DNA from: Bathymodiolus brooksi
Lineage: Eukaryota; Mollusca; Bivalvia; Mytilida; Modiolidae
Assembly (NCBI GenBank): GCA_963680875.1
Contig: OY804577.1
Span: 146,710,196-146,774,195, forward strand
DNA length: 64,000 nt
Direction of reading: 5' to 3'
Shown: positions 36,601 through 50,755 of the stretch, in pieces
How the letters are laid out: the number at the start of each line of letters is the position of its first letter
Numbering within the stretch: position 1 is the first letter of the stretch
Notes under the pieces: model-generated
Told to the model about the DNA's origin: nothing
The model's database searches: none
Seen by the model: only the letters and a program-made list of their open reading frames with translations
Program-made: the position numbers and the translations under genes

Positions 36601-39600
36601 TTGCATATTTGATGGAATTAGAAGGAATTTCAACTGTAGATCTATATACAAAAACTTATTTTATGCCTTAAACTACATAATTTATGGGGTTAAAGCATGA
36701 GTTAACAAAATTAAGAATGATGTGAACTGATTTTATGGGACAAAAAAAGGGGGGGCTAAATGTAAACATTTCATAGTATTTAGCTATTAAATATACAACT
36801 GAGTCATATATATGTGTAGAAATTGCTTATTATGTTAGAAATTAGCTTAATAACTGTAATATATAAGAGAATAGGTAAGTTTTGGTATATTACACAGTCT
36901 GAACTCAACAGCTGTAAATGGAGATGTTTTCATTAAAAATCTTCAAGGGGGGTACCTTTGCTTTTGAACACTTACTTATACTTGCAAATATTAGACAGCC
37001 ACATACCTTATGAGGTTTTTTGTGGTTGATATTGCCTAAGGAATAGAAATGAGGCCAATAAAGGGTTGGAGAAGCAAGTTTTGTTGCTCTTTAGGTGTCA
37101 AACCAGTAATTCAACCAATCAGAGCTAAGAACATATACAAAAGTAGTCCCTTTTAAAGAAAAAAATTCCTTTCACTTTGTTGTATTGTGACAAATACTGA
37201 ATGGAATGGAATAATTAAATTGATAATTGAAGTTAAATGTATAAGGATTATTTTGAGCCCAAATTTGATTAATTTAGTTGTATTTTAATATGGATATGGA
37301 GGATTTGATGCATGACCTATAAATAGGGAATTTCTGGGGGATGACAGAGCTATTTTTAGAGTAGGTATTTTCCATAGCCGGGCATTTCACTGCAAGACTT
37401 TAAACATGGCCTGATATTTTGACAGAACGTAGAGGAATCATGGACGTTTCAGAAAATGTATGGTCTTCGAAAGGTTAAACTTAAGATAAAATGGCCAGGT
37501 AGGCTCGAAAAAACACAAATTTAGTAGAAAACCTTAAAGAAATTAATTATAGGTTTCACACCTTAAGTTAAAAAACATCAAATTGAACTTTTGTTGCTAT
37601 CATGTTCAAATTAGCCTAATAATGTCACAACAGACACAGAGTGACATTTTTCATACAAAAATGTTACAAAATGCATTGTGGTGTCAGATTACATGGTCAA
37701 AATGCATGTTATGTAACATTTTGGAATATTGCTTCCAAACACTGGATATACATGGACAGAGGGTATTGCAACTCATTTTATTTTTATTTATGACTTTATA
37801 ATTATTGGGAATATGTTATTGAATGTGTTTTTGCAGTAGAAGGGCATATAATATTGAAAATATGGTTGATATATAGAATTTTAAAAATTTCATCATGCAC
37901 CAGTTTGTTGACTTCAAATATAGAATATGGCGATATCATGATTGGATTTTTTTCAATCCTACAATTTTTTCCTGGTAAATTTTGATAGTTTCAGTTAGAA
38001 TACATGTACAATGTACTCATAAAATAATATAAGGCTATAGAGAGCAGCTTTAATTGAAAATTATGTAGTAAAAACCTGATAATTTAAGTGATCCCAGAAA
38101 AATTATTTTCACTGCTTAGCATTTTCTGTAAATTTTCCAAATTGTCAATTTGGATTTCATGTTTTAGAGTATTATTTGGCTGTAACAGTACATTTGAACA
38201 TCCAGTTTACTTAAACAGTGGGAAAAAATGATGTGCAAGCATATATTTATTGAGTTTTGGGGGAAATTATAGTTTTGTACCATAAGAAATTCCAAAACTT
38301 GAATATCAATAAATCATATTTTTGCATATTTGATGGAATTAGAAGGAATTTCAACTGTAGATCTATATACAAAAACTTATTTTATGCCTTAAACTACATA
38401 ATTTATGGGGTTAAAGCATGAGTTAACAAAATTAAGAATGATGTGAACTGATTTTATGGGACAAAAAAAGGGGGGGCTAAATGTAAACATTTCATAGTAT
38501 TTAGCTATTAAATATACAACTGAGTCATATATATGTGTAGAAATTGCTTATTATGTTAGAAATTAGCTTAATAACTGTAATATATAAGAGAAGAGGTAAG
38601 TTTTGGTATATTACACAGTCTGAACTCAACAGCTGTAAATGGAGATGTTTTCATTAAAAATCTTCAAGGGGGTACCTTTGCTTTTGAACACTTACTTATA
38701 CTTGCAAATATTAGACAGCCACATACCTTATGAGGTTTTTTGTGGTTGATATTGCCTAAGGAATAGAAATGAGGCCAATAAAGGGTTGGAGAAGCAAGTT
38801 TTGTTGCTCTTTAGGTGTCAAACCAGTAATTCAACCAATCAGAGCTAAGAACATATACAAAAGTAGTCCCTTTTAAAGAAAAAAATTCCTTTCACTTTGT
38901 TGTATTGTGACAAATACTGAATGGAATGGAATAATTAAATTGATAATTGAAGTTAAATGTATAAGGATTATTTTGAGCCCACATTTGATTGATTTAGTTG
39001 TATTTTAATATGGATATGGAGGATTTGATGCATGACCTATAAATAGGGAATTTCTGGGGGATGACAGAGCTATTTTTAGAGTAGGTATTTTCCATAGCCG
39101 GGCATTTCACTGCAAGACTTTAAACATGGCCTGATATTTTGACAGAACGTAGAGGAATCATGGACGTTTCAGAAAATGTATGGTCTTCGAAAGGTTAAAC
39201 TTAAGATAAAATGGCCAGGTAGGCTCGAAAAAACACAAATTTAGTAGAAAACCTTAAAGAAATTAATTATAGGTTTCACACCTTAAGTTAAAAAACATCA
39301 AATTGAACTTTTGTTGCTATCATGTTCAAATTAGCCTAATAATGTCACAACAGACACAGAGTGACATTTTTCATACAAAAATGTTACAAAATGCATTGTG
39401 GTGTCAGATTACATGGTCAAAATGCATGTTATGTAACATTTTGGAATATTGCTTCCAAACACTGGATATACATGGACAGAGGGTATTGCAACTCATTTTA
39501 TTTTTATTTATGACTTTATAATTATTGGGAATATGTTATTGAATGTGTTTTTGCAGTAGAAGGGCATATAATATTGAAAATATGGTTGATATATAGAATT

Positions 39601-42600
39601 TTAAAAATTTCATCATGCACCAGTTTGTTGACTTCAAATATAGAATATGGCGATATCATGATTGGATTTTTTTCAATCCTACAATTTTTTCCTGGTAAAT
39701 TTTGATAGTTTCAGTTAGAATACATGTACAATGTACTCATAAAATAATATAAGGCTATAGAGAGCAGCTTTAATTGAAAATTATGTAGTAAAAACCTGAT
39801 AATTTAAGTGATCCCAGAAAAATTATTTTCACTGCTTAGCATTTTCTGTAAATTTTCCAAATTGTCAATTTGGATTTCATGTTTTAGAGTATTATTTGGC
39901 TGTAACAGTACATTTGAACATCCAGTTTACTTAAACAGTGGGAAAAAATGATGTGCAAGCATATATTTATTGAGTTTTGGGGGAAATTATAGTTTTGTAC
40001 CATAAGAAATTCCAAAACTTGAATATCAATAAATCATATTTTTGCATATTTGATGGAATTAGAAGGAATTTCAACTGTAGATCTATATACAAAAACTTAT
40101 TTTATGCCTTAAACTACATAATTTATGGGGTTAAAGCATGAGTTAACAAAATTAAGAATGATGTGAACTGATTTTATGGGACAAAAAAAGGGGGGGCTAA
40201 ATGTAAACATTTCATAGTATTTAGCTATTAAATATACAACTGAGTCATATATATGTGTAGAAATTGCTTATTATGTTAGAAATTAGCTTAATAACTGTAA
40301 TATATAAGAGAATAGGTAAGTTTTGGTATATTACACAGTCTGAACTCAACAGCTGTAAATGGAGATGTTTTCATTAAAAATCTTCCAGGGGGTACCTTTG
40401 CTTTTGAACACTTACTTATACTTGCAAATATTAGACAGCCACATACCTTATGAGGTTTTTTGTGGTTGATATTGCCTAAGGAATAGAAATGAGGCCAATA
40501 AAGGGTTGGAGAAGCAAGTTTTGTTGCTCTTTAGGTGTCAAACCAGTAATTCAACCAATCAGAGCTAAGAACATATACAAAAGTAGTCCCTTTTAAAGAA
40601 AAAAATTCCTTTCACTTTGTTGTATTGTGACAAATACTGAATGGAATGGAATAATTAAATTGATAATTGAAGTTAAATGTATAAGGATTATTTTGAGCCC
40701 ACATTTGATTGATTTAGTTGTATTTTAATATGGATATGGAGGATTTGATGCATGACCTATAAATAGGGAATTTCTGGGGGATGACAGAGCTATTTTTAGA
40801 GTAGGTATTTTCCATAGCCGGGCATTTCACTGCAAGACTTTAAACATGGCCTGATATTTTGACAGAACGTAGAGGAATCATGGACGTTTCAGAAAATGTA
40901 TGGTCTTCGAAAGGTTAAACTTAAGATAAAATGGCCAGGTAGGCTCGAAAAAACACAAATTTAGTAGAAAACCTTAAAGAAATTAATTATAGGTTTCACA
41001 CCTTAAGTTAAAAAACATCAAATTGAACTTTTGTTGCTATCATGTTCAAATTAGCCTAATAATGTCACAACAGACACAGAGTGACATTTTTCATACAAAA
41101 ATGTTACAAAATGCATTGTGGTGTCAGATTACATGGTCAAAATGCATGTTATGTAACATTTTGGAATATTGCTTCCAAACACTGGATATACATGGACAGA
41201 GGGTATTGCAACTCATTTTATTTTTATTTATGACTTTATAATTATTGGGAATATGTTATTGAATGTGTTTTTGCAGTAGAAGGGCATATAATATTGAAAA
41301 TATGGTTGATATATAGAATTTTAAAAATTTCATCATGCACCAGTTTGTTGACTTCAAATATAGAATATGGCGATATCATGATTGGATTTTTTTCAATCCT
41401 ACAATTTTTTCCTGGTAAATTTTGATAGTTTCAGTTAGAATACATGTACAATGTACTCATAAAATAATATAAGGCTATAGAGAGCAGCTTTAATTGAAAA
41501 TTATGTAGTAAAAACCTGATAATTTAAGTGATCCCAGAAAAATTATTTTCACTGCTTAGCATTTTCTGTAAATTTTCCAAATTGTCAATTTGGATTTCAT
41601 GTTTTAGAGTATTATTTGGCTGTAACAGTACATTTGAACATCCAGTTTACTTAAACAGTGGGAAAAAATGATGTGCAAGCATATATTTATTGAGTTTTGG
41701 GGGAAATTATAGTTTTGTACCATAAGAAATTCCAAAACTTGAATATCAATAAATCATATTTTTGCATATTTGATGGAATTAGAAGGAATTTCAACTGTAG
41801 ATCTATATACAAAAACTTATTTTATGCCTTAAACTACATAATTTATGGGGTTAAAGCATGAGTTAACAAAATTAAGAATGATGTGAACTGATTTTATGGG
41901 ACAAAAAAAGGGGGGGCTAAATGTAAACATTTCATAGTATTTAGCTATTAAATATACAACTGAGTCATATATATGTGTAGAAATTGCTTATTATGTTAGA
42001 AATTAGCTTAATAACTGTAATATATAAGAGAATAGGTAAGTTTTGGTATATTACACAGTCTGAACTCAACAGCTGTAAATGGAGATGTTTTCATTAAAAA
42101 TCTTCCAGGGGGTACCTTTGCTTTTGAACACTTACTTATACTTGCAAATATTAGACAGCCACATACCTTATGAGGTTTTTTGTGGTTGATATTGCCTAAG
42201 GAATAGAAATGAGGCCAATAAAGGGTTGGAGAAGCAAGTTTTGTTGCTCTTTAGGTGTCAAACCAGTAATTCAACCAATCAGAGCTAAGAACATATACAA
42301 AAGTAGTCCCTTTTAAAGAAAAAAATTCCTTTCACTTTGTTGTATTGTGACAAATACTGAATGGAATGGAATAATTAAATTGATAATTGAAGTTAAATGT
42401 ATAAGGATTATTTTGAGCCCACATTTGATTGATTTAGTTGTATTTTAATATGGATATGGAGGATTTGATGCATGACCTATAAATAGGGAATTTCTGGGGG
42501 ATGACAGAGCTATTTTTAGAGTAGGTATTTTCCATAGCCGGGCATTTCACTGCAAGACTTTAAACATGGCCTGATATTTTGACAGAACGTAGAGGAATCA

Positions 42601-45600
42601 TGGACGTTTCAGAAAATGTATGGTCTTCGAAAGGTTAAACTTAAGATAAAATGGCCAGGTAGGCTCGAAAAAACACAAATTTAGTAGAAAACCTTAAAGA
42701 AATTAATTATAGGTTTCACACCTTAAGTTAAAAAACATCAAATTGAACTTTTGTTGCTATCATGTTCAAATTAGCCTAATAATGTCACAACAGACACAGA
42801 GTGACATTTTTCATACAAAAATGTTACAAAATGCATTGTGGTGTCAGATTACATGGTCAAAATGCATGTTATGTAACATTTTGGAATATTGCTTCCAAAC
42901 ACTGGATATACATGGACAGAGGGTATTGCAACTCATTTTATTTTTATTTATGACTTTATAATTATTGGGAATATGTTATTGAATGTGTTTTTGCAGTAGA
43001 AGGGCATATAATATTGAAAATATGGTTGATATATAGAATTTTAAAAATTTCATCATGCACCAGTTTGTTGACTTCAAATATAGAATATGGCGATATCATG
43101 ATTGGATTTTTTTCAATCCTACAATTTTTTCCTGGTAAATTTTGATAGTTTCAGTTAGAATACATGTACAATGTACTCATAAAATAATATAAGGCTATAG
43201 AGAGCAGCTTTAATTGAAAATTATGTAGTAAAAACCTGATAATTTAAGTGATCCCAGAAAAATTATTTTCACTGCTTAGCATTTTCTGTAAATTTTCCAA
43301 ATTGTCAATTTGGATTTCATGTTTTAGAGTATTATTTGGCTGTAACAGTACATTTGAACATCCAGTTTACTTAAACAGTGGGAAAAAATGATGTGCAAGC
43401 ATATATTTATTGAGTTTTGGGGGAAATTATAGTTTTGTACCATAAGAAATTCCAAAACTTGAATATCAATAAATCATATTTTTGCATATTTGATGGAATT
43501 AGAAGGAATTTCAACTGTAGATCTATATACAAAAACTTATTTTATGCCTTAAACTACATAATTTATGGGGTTAAAGCATGAGTTAACAAAATTAAGAATG
43601 ATGTGAACTGATTTTATGGGACAAAAAAAGGGGGGGCTAAATGTAAACATTTCATAGTATTTAGCTATTAAATATACAACTGAGTCATATATATGTGTAG
43701 AAATTGCTTATTATGTTAGAAATTAGCTTAATAACTGTAATATATAAGAGAATAGGTAAGTTTTGGTATATTACACAGTCTGAACTCAACAGCTGTAAAT
43801 GGAGATGTTTTCATTAAAAATCTTCAAGGGGGTACCTTTGCTTTTGAACACTTACTTATACTTGCAAATATTAGACAGCCACATACCTTATGAGGTTTGT
43901 TGTGGTTGATATTGCCTAAGGAATAGAAATGAGGCCAATAAAGGGTTGGAGAAGCAAGTTGTGTTGCTCTTTAGGTGTCAAACCAGTAATTCAACCAATC
44001 AGAGCTAAGAACATATACAAAAGTAGTCCCTTTTAAAGAAAAAAATTCCTTTCACTTTGTTGTATTGTGACAAATACTGAATGGAATGGAATAATTAAAT
44101 TGATAATTGAAGTTAAATGTATAAGGATTATTTTGAGCCCACATTTGATTGATTTAGTTGTATTTTAATATGGATATGGAGGATTTGATGCATGACCTAT
44201 AAATAGGGAATTTCTGGGGGATGACAGAGCTATTTTTAGAGTAGGTATTTTCCATAGCCGGGCATTTCACTGCAAGACTTTAAACATGGCCTGATATTTT
44301 GACAGAACGTAGAGGAATCATGGACGTTTCAGAAAATGTATGGTCTTCGAAAGGTTAAACTTAAGATAAAATGGCCAGGTAGGCTCGAAAAAACACAAAT
44401 TTAGTAGAAAACCTTAAAGAAATTAATTATAGGTTTCACACCTTAAGTTAAAAAACATCAAATTGAACTTTTGTTGCTATCATGTTCAAATTAGCCTAAT
44501 AATGTCACAACAGACACAGAGTGACATTTTTCATACAAAAATGTTACAAAATGCATTGTGGTGTCAGATTACATGGTCAAAATGCATGTTATGTAACATT
44601 TTGGAATATTGCTTCCAAACACTGGATATACATGGACAGAGGGTATTGCAACTCATTTTATTTTTATTTATGACTTTATAATTATTGGGAATATGTTATT
44701 GAATGTGTTTTTGCAGTAGAAGGGCATATAATATTGAAAATATGGTTGATATATAGAATTTTAAAAATTTCATCATGCACCAGTTTGTTGACTTCAAATA
44801 TAGAATATGGCGATATCATGATTGGATTTTTTTCAATCCTACAATTTTTTCCTGGTAAATTTTGATAGTTTCAGTTAGAATACATGTACAATGTACTCAT
44901 AAAATAATATAAGGCTATAGAGAGCAGTTTTAATTGAAAATTATGTAGTAAAAACCTGATAATTTAAGTGATCCCAGAAAAATTATTTTCACTGCTTAGC
45001 ATTTTCTGTAAATTTTCCAAATTGTCAATTTGGATTTCATGTTTTAGAGTATTATTTGGCTGTAACAGTACATTTGAACATCCAGTTTACTTAAACAGTG
45101 GGAAAAAATGATGTGCAAGCATATATTTATTGAGTTTTGGGGGAAATTATAGTTTTGTACCATAAGAAATTCCAAAACTTGAATATCAATAAATCATATT
45201 TTTGCATATTTGATGGAATTAGAAGGAATTTCAACTGTAGATCTATATACAAAAACTTATTTTATGCCTTAAACTACATAATTTATGGGGTTAAAGCATG
45301 AGTTAACAAAATTAAGAATGATGTGAACTGATTTTATGGGACAAAAAAAGGGGGGGCTAAATGTAAACATTTCATAGTATTTAGCTATTAAATATACAAC
45401 TGAGTCATATATATGTGTAGAAATTGCTTATTATGTTAGAAATTAGCTTAATAACTGTAATATATAAGAGAATAGGTAAGTTTTGGTATATTACACAGTC
45501 TGAACTCAACAGCTGTAAATGGAGATGTTTTCATTAAAAATCTTCAAGGGGGGTACCTTTGCTTTTGAACACTTACTTATACTTGCAAATATTAGACAGC

Positions 45601-48600
45601 CACATACCTTATGAGGTTTTTTGTGGTTGATATTGCCTAAGGAATAGAAATGAGGCCAATAAAGGGTTGGAGAAGCAAGTTTTGTTGCTCTTTAGGTGTC
45701 AAACCAGTAATTCAACCAATCAGAGCTAAGAACATATACAAAAGTAGTCCCTTTTAAAGAAAAAAATTCCTTTCACTTTGTTGTATTGTGACAAATACTG
45801 AATGGAATGGAATAATTAAATTGATAATTGAAGTTAAATGTATAAGGATTATTTTGAGCCCAAATTTGATTAATTTAGTTGTATTTTAATATGGATATGG
45901 AGGATTTGATGCATGACCTATAAATAGGGAATTTCTGGGGGATGACAGAGCTATTTTTAGAGTAGGTATTTTCCATAGCCGGGCATTTCACTGCAAGACT
46001 TTAAACATGGCCTGATATTTTGACAGAACGTAGAGGAATCATGGACGTTTCAGAAAATGTATGGTCTTCGAAAGGTTAAACTTAAGATAAAATGGCCAGG
46101 TAGGCTCGAAAAAACACAAATTTAGTAGAAAACCTTAAAGAAATTAATTATAGGTTTCACACCTTAAGTTAAAAAACATCAAATTGAACTTTTGTTGCTA
46201 TCATGTTCAAATTAGCCTAATAATGTCACAACAGACACAGAGTGACATTTTTCATACAAAAATGTTACAAAATGCATTGTGGTGTCAGATTACATGGTCA
46301 AAATGCATGTTATGTAACATTTTGGAATATTGCTTCCAAACACTGGATATACATGGACAGAGGGTATTGCAACTCATTTTATTTTTATTTATGACTTTAT
46401 AATTATTGGGAATATGTTATTGAATGTGTTTTTGCAGTAGAAGGGCATATAATATTGAAAATATGGTTGATATATAGAATTTTAAAAATTTCATCATGCA
46501 CCAGTTTGTTGACTTCAAATATAGAATATGGCGATATCATGATTGGATTTTTTTCAATCCTACAATTTTTTCCTGGTAAATTTTGATAGTTTCAGTTAGA
46601 ATACATGTACAATGTACTCATAAAATAATATAAGGCTATAGAGAGCAGCTTTAATTGAAAATTATGTAGTAAAAACCTGATAATTTAAGTGATCCCAGAA
46701 AAATTATTTTCACTGCTTAGCATTTTCTGTAAATTTTCCAAATTGTCAATTTGGATTTCATGTTTTAGAGTATTATTTGGCTGTAACAGTACATTTGAAC
46801 ATCCAGTTTACTTAAACAGTGGGAAAAAATGATGTGCAAGCATATATTTATTGAGTTTTGGGGGAAATTATAGTTTTGTACCATAAGAAATTCCAAAACT
46901 TGAATATCAATAAATCATATTTTTGCATATTTGATGGAATTAGAAGGAATTTCAACTGTAGATCTATATACAAAAACTTATTTTATGCCTTAAACTACAT
47001 AATTTATGGGGTTAAAGCATGAGTTAACAAAATTAAGAATGATGTGAACTGATTTTATGGGACAAAAAAAGGGGGGGCTAAATGTAAACATTTCATAGTA
47101 TTTAGCTATTAAATATACAACTGAGTCATATATATGTGTAGAAATTGCTTATTATGTTAGAAATTAGCTTAATAACTGTAATATATAAGAGAATAGGTAA
47201 GTTTTGGTATATTACACAGTCTGAACTCAACAGCTGTAAATGGAGATGTTTTCATTAAAAATCTTCAAGGGGGGTACCTTTGCTTTTGAACACTTACTTA
47301 TACTTGCAAATATTAGACAGCCACATACCTTATGAGGTTTTTTGTGGTTGATATTGCCTAAGGAATAGAAATGAGGCCAATAAAGGGTTGGAGAAGCAAG
47401 TTTTGTTGCTCTTTAGGTGTCAAACCAGTAATTCAACCAATCAGAGCTAAGAACATATACAAAAGTAGTCCCTTTTAAAGAAAAAAATTCCTTTCACTTT
47501 GTTGTATTGTGACAAATACTGAATGGAATGGAATAATTAAATTGATAATTGAAGTTAAATGTATAAGGATTATTTTGAGCCCAAATTTGATTAATTTAGT
47601 TGTATTTTAATATGGATATGGAGGATTTGATGCATGACCTATAAATAGGGAATTTCTGGGGGATGACAGAGCTATTTTTAGAGTAGGTATTTTCCATAGC
47701 CGGGCATTTCACTGCAAGACTTTAAACATGGCCTGATATTTTGACAGAACGTAGAGGAATCATGGACGTTTCAGAAAATGTATGGTCTTCGAAAGGTTAA
47801 ACTTAAGATAAAATGGCCAGGTAGGCTCGAAAAAACACAAATTTAGTAGAAAACCTTAAAGAAATTAATTATAGGTTTCACACCTTAAGTTAAAAAACAT
47901 CAAATTGAACTTTTGTTGCTATCATGTTCAAATTAGCCTAATAATGTCACAACAGACACAGAGTGACATTTTTCATACAAAAATGTTACAAAATGCATTG
48001 TGGTGTCAGATTACATGGTCAAAATGCATGTTATGTAACATTTTGGAATATTGCTTCCAAACACTGGATATACATGGACAGAGGGTATTGCAACTCATTT
48101 TATTTTTATTTATGACTTTATAATTATTGGGAATATGTTATTGAATGTGTTTTTGCAGTAGAAGGGCATATAATATTGAAAATATGGTTGATATATAGAA
48201 TTTTAAAAATTTCATCATGCACCAGTTTGTTGACTTCAAATATAGAATATGGCGATATCATGATTGGATTTTTTTCAATCCTACAATTTTTTCCTGGTAA
48301 ATTTTGATAGTTTCAGTTAGAATACATGTACAATGTACTCATAAAATAATATAAGGCTATAGAGAGCAGCTTTAATTGAAAATTATGTAGTAAAAACCTG
48401 ATAATTTAAGTGATCCCAGAAAAATTATTTTCACTGCTTAGCATTTTCTGTAAATTTTCCAAATTGTCAATTTGGATTTCATGTTTTAGAGTATTATTTG
48501 GCTGTAACAGTACATTTGAACATCCAGTTTACTTAAACAGTGGGAAAAAATGATGTGCAAGCATATATTTATTGAGTTTTGGGGGAAATTATAGTTTTGT

Positions 48601-49604
48601 ACCATAAGAAATTCCAAAACTTGAATATCAATAAATCATATTTTTGCATATTTGATGGAATTAGAAGGAATTTCAACTGTAGATCTATATACAAAAACTT
48701 ATTTTATGCCTTAAACTACATAATTTATGGGGTTAAAGCATGAGTTAACAAAATTAAGAATGATGTGAACTGATTTTATGGGACAAAAAAAGGGGGGGCT
48801 AAATGTAAACATTTCATAGTATTTAGCTATTAAATATACAACTGAGTCATATATATGTGTAGAAATTGCTTATTATGTTAGAAATTAGCTTAATAACTGT
48901 AATATATAAGAGAATAGGTAAGTTTTGGTATATTACACAGTCTGAACTCAACAGCTGTAAATGGAGATGTTTTCATTAAAAATCTTCAAGGGGGTACCTT
49001 TGCTTTTGAACACTTACTTATACTTGCAAATATTAGACAGCCACATACCTTATGAGGTTTTTTGTGGTTGATATTGCCTAAGGAATAGAAATGAGGCCAA
49101 TAAAGGGTTGGAGAAGCAAGTTTTGTTGCTCTTTAGGTGTCAAACCAGTAATTCAACCAATCAGAGCTAAGAACATATACAAAAGTAGTCCCTTTTAAAG
49201 AAAAAAATTCCTTTCACTTTGTTGTATTGTGACAAATACTGAATGGAATGGAATAATTAAATTGATAATTGAAGTTAAATGTATAAGGATTATTTTGAGC
49301 CCAAATTTGATTGATTTAGTTGTATTTTAATATGGATATGGAGGATTTGATGCATGACCTATAAATAGGGAATTTCTGGGGGATGACAGAGCTATTTTTA
49401 GAGTAGGTATTTTCCATAGCCTGGCATTTCACTGCAAGACTTTAAACATGGTCTGATATTTTGACAGAACGTAGAGGAATCATGGACGTTTCAGAAAATG
49501 TATGGTCTTCGAAAGGTTAAACTTAAGATAAAATGGCCAGGTAGGCTCGAAAAAACACAAATTTAGTAGAAAACCTAAAAGAAATTAATAATAGGTTTCA
49601 CACC
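33652..49604. repeat. Nine tandem 1720/1721-bp units plus a final E
   Basis: Nine head-to-tail copies of E plus interior start at 33652, 35373, 37094, 38814, 40534, 42254, 43974, 45695 and 47416, followed by one right-type E (49136-49604). Unit lengths are 1721, 1721, 1720, 1720, 1720, 1720, 1721, 1721 and 1720. The extra base is a sixth G in the AAGGGGGGTACC tract. Units are nearly identical. Diagnostic differences include CAGTTTTAATT in units 1 and 7, AAATTTGATTAATTT in units 2, 3, 8 and 9, CTTCCAGGGGG in units 4 and 5, and AGAAGAGGTAAG in unit 3. Units 1-3 therefore match units 7-9 in order, 10,322 bp apart. An expected product of unequal exchange between direct E repeats. No gene seen: the recurring 59-72 residue frame is not protein-like. 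Confidence 0.95.
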
Positions 49605-50755
49605 TATAACAAATCTGTATAGTAATAAACTGCTGTAATACTATAGCAAATCTGTATAGTAATAAACTGCTGTAATACTATAGCAAATCTGTATAGTAAT
49701 AAACTGCTGTAATACTATAGTAAATCTGTATAGTAATAAACTGCTGTAATACTATAGTAAATATGTATAGTAATAAACTGCTGTAATACTATAACAAATC
49801 TGTATCGTAATAAACTGCTGTAATACTATAACAAATCTGTATCGTAATAAACTGCTGTAATACTATAACAAATCTGTATAGTAATAAACTGCTGTAATAC
49901 TATAACAAATCTGTATAGTAATAAACTGCTGTAATACTATAACAAATCTGTATAGTAATAAACTGCTGTAATACTATAGCAAATCTGTATAGTAATAAAC
50001 TGCTATAATACTATAGTAAATCTGTATAGTAATAAACTGCTGTAATACTATAACAAATCTGTATATTAATAAACTGCTGTAATACTATAGCAAATCTGTA
50101 TAGTAATAAACTGCTGTAATACTATAACAAATCTGTATATTAATAAACTGCTGTAATAATATAGTAAATCTGTATAGTAATAAACTGCTGTAATACTAGA
50201 GCAAATCTGTATAGTAATAAACTGCTGTAATACTATAGCAAATCTGTATAGTAATAAACTGCTGTAATACTATAACAAATCTGTATAGTAATAAACTGCT
50301 GTAATACTATAGCAAATCTGTATAGTAATAAACTGCTGTAATACTATAACAAATCTGTATAGTAATAAACTGCTGTAATACTATAGTAAAGCTGTATAGT
50401 AATAAACTGCTGTAATACTATAGTAAATCTGTATAGTAATAAACTGCTGTAATACTATAGCAAATCTGTATAGTAATAAACTGCGGTAATACTATAACAA
50501 ATCTGTATAGTAATAAACTGCTGTAATACTATAGTAAAGCTGTATAGTAATAAACTGCTGTAATACTATAGTAAATCTGTATAGTAATAAACTGCTGTAA
50601 TACTATAACAAATCTGTATAGTAATAAACTGCTGTAATACTATAGCAAATCTGTATAGTAATAAACTGCGGTAATACTATAGTAAATCTGTATAGTAATA
50701 AACTGCTGTAATACTATAGTAAATCTGTATAGTAATAAATTGCTGTAATACTATA
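49605..50755. repeat. 37-bp minisatellite, tract 3
   Basis: About 31 copies (1151 bp). Shares its order of monomer variants with tracts 5 and 7 but is exactly 37 bp shorter, one monomer fewer. Confidence 0.97.
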
